In this document: positions 25,514-32,425 of the stretch, piece after piece
Layout: each line of letters starts with the position of its first letter
Numbering within the stretch: the first letter of the stretch is position 1
DNA from: JAGVSR01 sp963825555
GTDB taxonomy: Bacteria; Pseudomonadota; Alphaproteobacteria; Rhizobiales; Hyphomicrobiaceae
Reading direction: 5' to 3'
Assembly (NCBI GenBank): GCA_963825555.1
Contig: CAWGTZ010000002.1
Span: 1-64,000 of the forward strand
DNA: 64,000 bases
Notes under the pieces: generated by a model
The model's input: the letters and a program-made list of their open reading frames with translations, nothing else
Told to the model about the DNA's origin: nothing
The model's database searches: none
Translations under genes and position numbers: made by a program

Positions 25514-26659
25514 TCAGTTATCTCCCGTCGTCGTCGATGCTGGGGGTGTGCGGCGCTGCATCTGGTCGAGCGGCAGGTACGGCACGACACCCTGCCCGCT
25601 CTTGCTGTCGATGATGATCTTGTCCGTACCACCCATCACACGCTCCATGGTTTCCAGGAACATGCGCTGGCGCGTAACTTCCGGGGCCTTCTTGTATTCC
25701 TCGTAGACCTGCAGGAAGCGTGACGTCTGACCGTTGGCCTCCGCCACAGTCTGCTGCTTGTAGCCTTCGGCAGCCTGGAGGATGCGCTCAGCTTCACCCT
25801 TGGCTTCGTTGACGACCTTGTTGGAGTAAGCGGTCGCCTGGTTCTGGAGCGTCTCCTTCTCCAGACGCGCGGCCTGCACGGAACGGAACGCCTCGATGAC
25901 CTCTGCCGGCGGGTCCGACTTCAGGAGCTGTACCTCGGTGATGACGATGCCCGCCTGGTACCGGTCGAGTGTGTCCTGAAGCAGCCTTTGAACGTCCTGA
26001 GCGACCTTCAGGCGCTCTTCCGTCAGGATCGGCTGAATGCGCGACTTGCCGACAACCTCGCGCATGGCGCTTTCGGCCACTTCCTTCACGGTGTTCTCGG
26101 GATTGCGAATGTTGAACAGGTAGTCCGCCGCATCGCGTATGCGCCAGAAGACGGCGAAATCGATATCGACGATGTTCTCGTCGCCGGTCAGGATGAGGCT
26201 CTCTTCACGCACATCGGACACGCCGGCGGGAATGCCACGGCCGGCGGACGACGAGCGAAGGCCGATCTCCGTCACACGCTGTTGCGTGACCTTGGGCAAC
26301 AGCACCTCCTCGATCGGATAGGGAAGACGGAAGTGCAGGCCCGGGGGCTCCTGGCGCACATACTGGCCGAAGCGCATGACGACGCCGAGTTCGTCCGGAT
26401 TGACGCGGAAGAAGAAGGCGTTCCACGCGACCACGGCGATTGCCACGGCCGCACCAAGAAAGAGCAACGGACCGGGTATGCCCGAGCCGCCGCCCATCGC
26501 CTGTTTCATCTTGTCCTGGCTGCGCTTCAGTATCTCTTCAAGGTCGGGGGGCTGATTTCCGCCACCGCCACCGCCGCCCCGGGGTCCCTGCCCCCAAGGT
26601 CCGCCGCCTCCGGAGCCGCCCTTCCAGCCGCCGCCACCACTCTGATTGCTCCAAGGCAT
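25514..26659 (-). CDS. hflK: HflK, SPFH-domain membrane protease regulator
   Basis: The protein has 381 residues. The cytoplasmic N-terminus is extremely Gly-rich with Trp-Gly repeats, as in other HflK proteins. Then come PPDLEEILKRSQDKMKQAMG, one membrane helix (LFLGAAVAIAVVAWNAFFF), and the SPFH domain (VNPDELGVVMRFGQYVRQEP, GLHFRLPYPIEEVLLPKV). The oligomerisation helices follow (ARLEKETLQNQATAYSNKVV, GEAERILQAAEGYKQQTVAE). It partners with HflC to control FtsH. It is encoded 224 bases downstream of folA, so it may have its own promoter in that gap. Confidence 0.95.
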   Translation of the reverse strand: MPWSNQSGGGGWKGGSGGGGPWGQGPRGGGGGGGNQPPDLEEILKRSQDKMKQAMGGGSGIPGPLLFLGAAVAIAVVAWNAFFFRVNPDELGVVMRFGQYVRQEPPGLHFRLPYPIEEVLLPKVTQQRVTEIGLRSSSAGRGIPAGVSDVREESLILTGDENIVDIDFAVFWRIRDAADYLFNIRNPENTVKEVAESAMREVVGKSRIQPILTEERLKVAQDVQRLLQDTLDRYQAGIVITEVQLLKSDPPAEVIEAFRSVQAARLEKETLQNQATAYSNKVVNEAKGEAERILQAAEGYKQQTVAEANGQTSRFLQVYEEYKKAPEVTRQRMFLETMERVMGGTDKIIIDSKSGQGVVPYLPLDQMQRRTPPASTTTGDN

Positions 26660-26883
26660 ATGTGCGAGCCTCTCGATCTCTCGTCAGGGAAAAACAAAGA
26701 ACGGCGCGACGATCGCACCGGATCAGGGTTGCATCGGCACTGCCCAAGGCCGCCGACGTTCGATGATGCCCGCTTATAGGCCAGTGCCCCGAGCGACGCA
26801 AACGAACTGAACCCGAATGTGGGGTCTGGTCGCAGCGCTTCAAGGTACGACGCCGACAAGGAAATCGCCGCGCGCTCGAAGGT

Positions 26884-27405
26884 TCAAGTCGAGGTCCGCT
26901 CGAAGATCCTCAGCACGGCCTCGTAGTCGTCGCGCGGCCCCTTCGCAAGAGGCTCGGCGGACACCTCCCGCCATTCGGCGGGATCGAGTGCGGGAAAGCC
27001 CACATCGCCTTCGGGTTCGCCCATGATATCGGTCCAATACACCCGGTGAGCTTCGCCGATCGTGGCGTTGAAGATGTCCGCCCCGCCGATGATCATGACC
27101 TCGTCGGTACCGTTGGTGCGGGCAAGCGCCCGGGCGAGGACCAGCGCCTCGCCCAGATCGGAAAACACGGTGACGCCCTCGGGGGCGAAGATGGGATCGC
27201 GCGAGACGACGATGTTGTCGCGCCCGTCGAGCGGCTTGCCGATGGACTGGAACGTCTTGCGCCCCATGACGATCGGCTTGCCCATGGTCAGACGACGAAA
27301 GGTCTTCAGGTCCGACGACATGCGCCAGGGCAAGCCGCCGTTACGGCCGATCACGCCGTTCTTCGCGACGGCGACAATGAGGGAGGTGATGACGGTCATG
27401 CTCAA
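26884..27405 (-). CDS. folA: dihydrofolate reductase
   Basis: The protein has 173 residues, the normal length. It reduces dihydrofolate to tetrahydrofolate with NADPH. Family features are SLIVAVAKNGVIGRNGGLPW with the active-site acidic position shortly after, LKTFRRLTMGKPIVMGRKTFQSIGKPL (the NADPH-binding G-R-x-T-F) and VMIIGGADIFNATI. The start could be 27405 or the ATG two codons on (27399). It follows thyA with only 3-9 bases between them. Co-expression is logical because ThyA produces the dihydrofolate that FolA recycles. Confidence 0.95.
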   Translation of the reverse strand: MSMTVITSLIVAVAKNGVIGRNGGLPWRMSSDLKTFRRLTMGKPIVMGRKTFQSIGKPLDGRDNIVVSRDPIFAPEGVTVFSDLGEALVLARALARTNGTDEVMIIGGADIFNATIGEAHRVYWTDIMGEPEGDVGFPALDPAEWREVSAEPLAKGPRDDYEAVLRIFERTST

Positions 27406-27408
27406 TGC

Positions 27409-28203
27409 CTAAACCGCGACAGGCGCGGAAATGTGAGGGTGCGGGTCGTAGCCGGTCAGCGTGAAGTCCTCGTAGCGGAAGTGGAAGATGTCCTTCGACC
27501 GCGGGTTGATCGTCATCGTCGGCAACGGCCGCGGCTGACGCGAAAGCTGCAGATCCGCCTGTTCCAAGTGATTGAGATAGAGGTGCGCGTCGCCGAAGGT
27601 GTGCACGAACTCGCCCGGCTCCAATCCCGTAACCTGCGCCATCATCATCGTGAGCAGCGCATAGCTTGCTATATTGAAAGGTACGCCGAGAAAGACATCC
27701 GCGGATCTCTGGTAGAGCTGGCAGGAAAGCTTGCCTTCCGCCACATAGAACTGAAACAGACAGTGGCAGGGCGCCAATGCCATGTCCGGGATGTCGGCCG
27801 GATTCCAGGCCGAAACGATGATGCGGCGGCTGTCGGGGTTCGTCTTTAAAGTGTGCACCACCTCCGCGATCTGGTCGATCGTGCGCCCGTCGGGCGCCGC
27901 CCAAGAGCGCCACTGCTTTCCGTACACTGGCCCCAGATCGCCATTCGCATCCGCCCATTCGTCCCAGATGCCGACGCCGTTCGCCTTCAGATACGCGATG
28001 TTCGTATCGCCCGCGAGAAACCAGATCAGCTCGTGGATGATCGACTTCACATGCAGCTTCTTGGTCGTCACGAGAGGGAAGCCCGAAGCAAGATCGAAGC
28101 GCATCTGGTGCCCGAACACGCTCAAGGTGCCCGTTCCCGTGCGGTCGGTCTTCTTCACACCCGTGGTGCGCACGCGGCGCAGGAGGTCGAGGTACTGGTC
28201 CAT
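27409..28203 (-). CDS. thyA: thymidylate synthase
   Basis: The protein has 264 residues, the same length as E. coli ThyA. It methylates dUMP to dTMP using methylene-tetrahydrofolate. Conserved parts are RTGTGTLSVFGHQMRFDL, the active-site cysteine in MALAPCHCLFQFYV, LYQRSADVFLGVPFNIASYA, HTFGDAHLYLNHLEQA and HFRYEDFTLTGYDPHPHI. It is the first gene of the thyA-folA-hflKC-degP run. The upstream gap to the CPBP gene is only 45 bases. Confidence 0.97.
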   Translation of the reverse strand: MDQYLDLLRRVRTTGVKKTDRTGTGTLSVFGHQMRFDLASGFPLVTTKKLHVKSIIHELIWFLAGDTNIAYLKANGVGIWDEWADANGDLGPVYGKQWRSWAAPDGRTIDQIAEVVHTLKTNPDSRRIIVSAWNPADIPDMALAPCHCLFQFYVAEGKLSCQLYQRSADVFLGVPFNIASYALLTMMMAQVTGLEPGEFVHTFGDAHLYLNHLEQADLQLSRQPRPLPTMTINPRSKDIFHFRYEDFTLTGYDPHPHISAPVAV

Positions 28204-28248
28204 GGCAGCGTTCTAGAGCGATTCCCGGCCATCGCGCTGCCGGTGGTG

Positions 28249-29028
28249 TCAGACCGTCAACGGCGCGAAGGCATAAGTAAATCCAAGTGCGGTCATGTTT
28301 CCAACCGCGTGGGCGAAGATCGCCGGCTTAATGGAACCCGTGCGCCAAGTCAGCCAGCTGAGGATCAGGCCGGCCAGGAAGACGCTGATGAGGCCCGGCC
28401 ACGAGTAGATGCCATGCAGCGAGGTCCACAGGATATTGGAGATGAGCGCCCCACCCCAGAACCCGATCGGGGTCTTGGCCAGCGCGGAGAGAAGGAACCC
28501 CCGAAAGGTAAACTCCTCCCACAGAGGGGCCAGCACGATGGCTATCAGCGCCGTGCCAAGCGCCAAAGGCGAATTCAAGCCCTCCCGCAACCACGCCGTG
28601 TCCGCGAAGATATCGATTTCGAACGTCGTATAGAGAAACAACTCCAAAACCGCCGTCAGCCCGATCAGGAGCCCGGCACTGGCCAGATAAAGCCCGGCAG
28701 GAAATCGCTCTCCCCCGAGCCGGAGCACCGCCGGGCGCTCACCGCCGCGGCCGGCCAACAGCCACACGAGAGCAAGCGACCCGGCCTGAATGAGCAAGGC
28801 AATGGCGACACCCGCGGGGGTGGCCAGGGAGAAGAAATCCGCTCCGGAGCGAACCAACTTGCTGTCCGGCCCGCCTACGACCCCGGCTAACGCGATCAGT
28901 AGAAGGGCGAAAACCGCGGGGCCCACGGCCACGACGCCGGTTGCGACCAGGGTCGCCGCAGCCCCCCAGGGCGTCTGCGGCTCATAGCGCGGGGGGCCCT
29001 TCCATAACGCGCCCGCGCCTGCGGTCAT
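28249..29028 (-). CDS. CPBP-family intramembrane metalloprotease
   Basis: The protein has 259 residues and about seven or eight membrane helices. The CPBP (CAAX protease/Abi) motifs are visible: the glutamate pair in LAPLWEEFTFRGFLLSAL, the histidine in ILWTSLHGIYSWPGLISVF, and a later conserved His-Asn in IFAHAVGNMTALGF. Such membrane proteases cleave prenylated or other membrane proteins. The bacterial substrate is rarely known. It lies upstream of thyA on the same strand and may be the first gene of that transcript. It is divergent from the tmRNA gene. Confidence 0.85.
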   Translation of the reverse strand: MTAGAGALWKGPPRYEPQTPWGAAATLVATGVVAVGPAVFALLLIALAGVVGGPDSKLVRSGADFFSLATPAGVAIALLIQAGSLALVWLLAGRGGERPAVLRLGGERFPAGLYLASAGLLIGLTAVLELFLYTTFEIDIFADTAWLREGLNSPLALGTALIAIVLAPLWEEFTFRGFLLSALAKTPIGFWGGALISNILWTSLHGIYSWPGLISVFLAGLILSWLTWRTGSIKPAIFAHAVGNMTALGFTYAFAPLTV

Positions 29029-29154
29029 GCTTGCTCTCCTGCTGCCCCAGGGCCCGGGTCCGGCCCGTCTGCGGCAAAGTGTTCATTCTGAGAATGGATA
29101 GCGTCGGGCATACCGGCTGGCATACCTTTCCTTCCGTTGTCTCAACCCCTATAT

Positions 29155-29492
29155 AAAAGGTGCCGGATTCGTCCGGCTATGGCGATAAACGCGGTCGTAA
29201 TAAGCCATTCGGACCCGGGGGCAGTACCCGGCGCCTCCACCACATGCCGTTTCAGCGGTTCCGCCAGACGGCATCTGATGGGGGCGAACTAGGATCGACG
29301 AGGGTGTAAAGGGCTTAGCTTTCGCTCGGCATGATACCACCGTTATCGGGTCATTCAGAATAGTTGCCAATGACAACTATGCTGAGGCTGCTATCGCTGC
29401 GTAATGCAGCGCTAAAAGCCTGAACTTGAAGCCCTTGCCCCTAGCCGGGTAAGGCGCGGTCCGGAGGGCACCGGGCAACAGAAGCCCTCCTC
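29155..29492 (+). ncRNA. ssrA: tmRNA, circularly permuted two-piece form (ssrA)
   Basis: The acceptor piece comes first. A T-arm-like stem CCGGG-GGCAGTA-CCCGG is followed by CGCCTCC (29232-29238) and ACCA ending at 29242. The coding piece starts at 29280 with GGGGGCG, which pairs with CGCCTCC over seven bases to form the acceptor stem. The tag frame runs from GCC 29366 to TAA 29402-29404 and encodes ANDNYAEAAIAA. The order acceptor, then intervening segment (29243-29279), then coding piece is the permuted arrangement of Alphaproteobacteria. A UUCG-capped hairpin (29162-29177) opens the acceptor piece. The outer ends are approximate. A stem GGAGGGC/GCCCTCC at 29463-29490 may mark the transcript end. 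It rescues stalled ribosomes; the tag is recognised by ClpXP with the help of the neighbouring sspB product. Confidence 0.92.
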
Positions 29493-29574
29493 TTCATCTG
29501 GCTTGGCGCCGGCACGGGGGCGTGCACGATTAGGCTCTGACGGCGAAGCACAACGGGGACGGCACGACGGCGGC

Positions 29575-30255
29575 ATGACGAGCGGTCAATCCATCGACTA
29601 CGAAGCTCTTCAGAGTGAGGCGATGCGCGGCGTCGTGCGCTCGGTGCTGGCCCGTACGGCCAAGTCCGGTCTTCCGGGCGACCACCATTTTTATATTTCC
29701 TTCGATACCGGCGTTCCCGGCGTGAGCCTGTCGAAACGCCTGAAGGAAAAGTACCCCAGCGAGATGACGATCGTGCTTCAGCACCGCTTCTGGGACCTCG
29801 TCGTCAGCGAAGACCGCTTCGAGGTGAAGCTGACCTTCGATGGCATTCCCGAGCGTCTCGTCGTGCCTTTCGCGGCGCTGAAGGTCTTCTTCGATCCTTC
29901 CGTGCGCTACGGATTGCAGTTCGAGGACGCGGAACTGTCGCTGCGTGCTCAATCGTTGGCCTCCAACGGGCTGGACGATGAACCCTCCACGCCCTCGGCC
30001 AACCGCCCGGCTCCCCGCAAGCCCAGGACGACCCGCAAGACCAAGGCCGAGAAGGAGACTGCCGGCACTGCCGCTGCGGAAACCGCCTCCACGACGAGCG
30101 TTCCGCGCGTCCCGGCCGCGTCCAGCGGAGCAAAGGCTCCAGCACAGGCCAAGCCCGCGACCGCACCTGCACCTGCGGCATCCGATGAGGAAACCCGCCC
30201 GGATAACCAGGGCGGCGCCCAGATCTTCAGCCTGGACCAGTTCCGCAAGAAGTAG
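29575..30255 (+). CDS. sspB: SspB, ClpXP adaptor for ssrA-tagged proteins (alpha type)
   Basis: The protein has 226 residues. The first 130 residues form the SspB fold (IDYEALQSEAMRGVVRSVLA, HHFYISFDTGVPGVSLSKRL, EMTIVLQHRFWDLVV, RLVVPFAALKVFFDPSVRYGLQF). A long Pro/Ala/Lys/Thr-rich flexible linker follows (about 140-205). The last residues IFSLDQFRKK match the hydrophobic-basic ClpX-binding (XB) tail of alphaproteobacterial SspB. The start at 29575 is favoured because the frame upstream overlaps the tmRNA end and is not protein-like. The protein tethers tagged substrates to ClpX. Its gene lies directly downstream of ssrA. Confidence 0.92.
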   Translation: MTSGQSIDYEALQSEAMRGVVRSVLARTAKSGLPGDHHFYISFDTGVPGVSLSKRLKEKYPSEMTIVLQHRFWDLVVSEDRFEVKLTFDGIPERLVVPFAALKVFFDPSVRYGLQFEDAELSLRAQSLASNGLDDEPSTPSANRPAPRKPRTTRKTKAEKETAGTAAAETASTTSVPRVPAASSGAKAPAQAKPATAPAPAASDEETRPDNQGGAQIFSLDQFRKK

Positions 30256-30426
30256 CCGGAGCGCCGGACTTCGGGTCCAAAGCATCGGAAAAATGAGCGC
30301 CTTAGACGTTGAGCGCAGGCGCGGACCCGTGCAAAGACGGACGAGAGACGCTTCGCGCGGGTGACCGCGGGGCCGGCCCCATGCTATCGCCACGTCCATA
30401 TTTTCTTTGACACCAAAGGCCGAGCG

Positions 30427-31827
30427 ATGAGCAGCAAAAGCACCCGCACCGAGACCGATACCTTCGGACCCATCGAGGTCGAAGCCGACAAATACTGGGG
30501 CGCCCAGGCCCAGCGCTCGCTCGGCAACTTCAAGATCGGCTGGGAGAAGCAGCCCAAGCCCATCGTCCGTGCGCTCGGCATTGTGAAGCGCGCCGCTGCC
30601 GAAACCAACATGGCGCTTGGAAAGCTGGATCAGAAGATCGGCGAGCACATCGTACTGGCGGCCCAGGAAGTCATCGACGGATGGCACGACGACCACTTCC
30701 CACTCGTCGTCTGGCAAACCGGTTCGGGCACGCAGTCCAACATGAATGCCAACGAGGTCATATCCAATCGCGCGATCGAGATGCTCGGCGGCGAGAAGGG
30801 CTCCAAGAAGCCCGTGCATCCCAACGACCACGTCAACATGAGCCAGTCGTCGAACGATACGTTCCCCACGGCCATGCACGTCGCCTGCGCGGAGGAAGTT
30901 GTCCACCGCCTCCTCCCGGCGCTGAAGAAGCTGCACGGCGCGCTCGACGACAAGGCGAAGTCATGGGCCGACATCATCAAGATCGGGCGCACTCATACGC
31001 AGGATGCGACGCCGCTCACCCTCGGCCAGGAGTTCTCCGGATACGCCAAGCAGATTGAGAACGGGATTGCCCGCATCGAGATGACCCTGCCCGGGCTCAT
31101 GGAACTCGCCCAGGGCGGAACGGCCGTGGGCACCGGTCTGGCCTCACCGGCCGGCTTCGCGGAGAAGGTCGCAGAGCGAATTGCCGCCATCACGGGGCTG
31201 CCCTTCAAATCCGCGCCGAACAAGTTCGAAGCGCTCGGCGCCCACGATGCGATGGTGATGACGCACGGCGCGATGGCCACCGTCGCGATGAGTTGCTTCA
31301 AGATCGCCAACGATATCCGCTTCCTGGGCTCCGGCCCGCGCTCGGGCCTCGGCGAACTCGCGTTGCCAGAGAACGAGCCGGGTTCGTCGATCATGCCCGG
31401 CAAGGTCAACCCAACCCAGTGCGAAGCGCTGACACAGGTCGCCGCGCACATCCACGGCAATAACGCGGCCATCGGATTCGCCGGCAGCCAGGGCCACTTC
31501 GAGCTTAACGTCTTCAACCCGATGATGGCCTATAATTTTCTGCAGTCCGCGCGGCTGTTGGCGGATGCCGCCATCTCGTTCACCGACAACTGCGTCGTGG
31601 GCATCGAGCCGCGCCTCGACAACATCGCCCAGGGACTTGCCAACTCTCTCATGCTCGTGACGCCTCTCAAGGAGAAGTACGGCTACGACCGTGCGGCCAA
31701 GATCGCCAAGACCGCGCATAAGAACGGGACCACTCTGCGCGAGGAAGCCATCAAGGACGGCATCCCTGCGGAGGACTTCGACGCCATCGTTCGCCCCGAA
31801 CAAATGATCGGCCCTGACCCGGCCTGA
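30427..31827 (+). CDS. fumC: class II fumarate hydratase
   Basis: The protein has 466 residues, typical of class II fumarases. It interconverts fumarate and malate in the TCA cycle. Family features are VEADKYWGAQAQRSLGNFKIG, QTGSGTQSNMNANEVISNRA, HPNDHVNMSQSSNDTFPTAMH, IKIGRTHTQDATPLTLGQEFSG, and the signature GSSIMPGKVNPTQCEA with the catalytic serine. The start at 30427 was chosen on family length. Two small genes of unknown function follow on the same strand. Confidence 0.97.
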   Translation: MSSKSTRTETDTFGPIEVEADKYWGAQAQRSLGNFKIGWEKQPKPIVRALGIVKRAAAETNMALGKLDQKIGEHIVLAAQEVIDGWHDDHFPLVVWQTGSGTQSNMNANEVISNRAIEMLGGEKGSKKPVHPNDHVNMSQSSNDTFPTAMHVACAEEVVHRLLPALKKLHGALDDKAKSWADIIKIGRTHTQDATPLTLGQEFSGYAKQIENGIARIEMTLPGLMELAQGGTAVGTGLASPAGFAEKVAERIAAITGLPFKSAPNKFEALGAHDAMVMTHGAMATVAMSCFKIANDIRFLGSGPRSGLGELALPENEPGSSIMPGKVNPTQCEALTQVAAHIHGNNAAIGFAGSQGHFELNVFNPMMAYNFLQSARLLADAAISFTDNCVVGIEPRLDNIAQGLANSLMLVTPLKEKYGYDRAAKIAKTAHKNGTTLREEAIKDGIPAEDFDAIVRPEQMIGPDPA

Positions 31828-31940
31828 GAACCTGGACCCGTCTGGGTCGCGACTGAGGCAACTGGTCACCAACCGGGCGAGCGGGCCTAATGCCATCATG
31901 GGCTCGAAGACCTCGAACTGACGGGCATCTGGGGAAGCAC

Positions 31941-32153
31941 ATGACCGCCGAGATCATTAATCTCAACAAGGTCCGCAAGGAGAAGGCACGCGCGGAAAAG
32001 CAGCGGCTTGCGGAAGAGAACCGCATCCGGCATGGCCGCACGAAAGAAGAGCGGAAGCGCGAGGAAGCCGAACGCGAGCGGGAACAGGCCAGACACGAGG
32101 CCTTGCGCCGCGAGGATCCGGATGAGGACCTCGATCCCGGCAGCGTTTCATGA
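31941..32153 (+). CDS. DUF4169 family protein
   Basis: The protein has 70 residues. It begins MTAEIINLNKVRKEKARAEK and is almost entirely Arg/Lys/Glu, predicted to be one long charged helix (EENRIRHGRTKEERKREEAE). This is the DUF4169 pattern of Rhizobiales, where such genes lie near fumC. Its last four bases overlap the start of the next gene (ATGA), so the two are translationally coupled. The function is unknown; nucleic-acid or protein binding by the charged helix is a guess. Confidence 0.8.
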   Translation: MTAEIINLNKVRKEKARAEKQRLAEENRIRHGRTKEERKREEAEREREQARHEALRREDPDEDLDPGSVS

Positions 32154-32398
32154 CCCGGCCGGTCAAGCGCTCCTTTTCGCTCAAAGGCCACCAGACCTCG
32201 ATCTCGCTCGAGGCACCGTTCTGGGATGCCCTGAAAGAAGCTGCCGACCGGGAAGGAAAGTCGCTGGCAGGACTTGTCGCCGAGATCGACGAAGCGCGCG
32301 GCAACGCCGGCCTGTCGGGTGCGGTCCGGATCTGGATCCTGGACTATTACCGCCGGCGTCACGCCGTCGGAAGCTACAACGGCGGCAACCGCGATTGA
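32150..32398 (+). CDS. ribbon-helix-helix domain protein (RHH_4 type)
   Basis: The protein has 82 residues. KRSFSLKGHQTSISLEAPFW gives the ribbon strand and first helix. Then DALKEAADREGKSLAGLVAE and SGAVRIWILDYYRR give the two helices of a ribbon-helix-helix DNA-binding fold of the RHH_4 group. It overlaps the DUF4169 gene by four bases, and together they follow fumC. It is likely a small transcription regulator. No toxin gene is beside it, so an antitoxin role is not supported. Confidence 0.8.
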   Translation: MTRPVKRSFSLKGHQTSISLEAPFWDALKEAADREGKSLAGLVAEIDEARGNAGLSGAVRIWILDYYRRRHAVGSYNGGNRD

Positions 32399-32425
32399 GG
32401 CACGCCGTAAAGCACCCCTCTTATT

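Noticed and set aside
29149..29376. Minus-strand frame of 75 codons over the tmRNA gene
   Set aside because: The sequence is fully explained by the conserved parts of the two-piece tmRNA.
31941..32398. Toxin-antitoxin system
   Set aside because: The ribbon-helix-helix protein resembles antitoxins in fold only. Its partner is a charged DUF4169 helix, not a known toxin.
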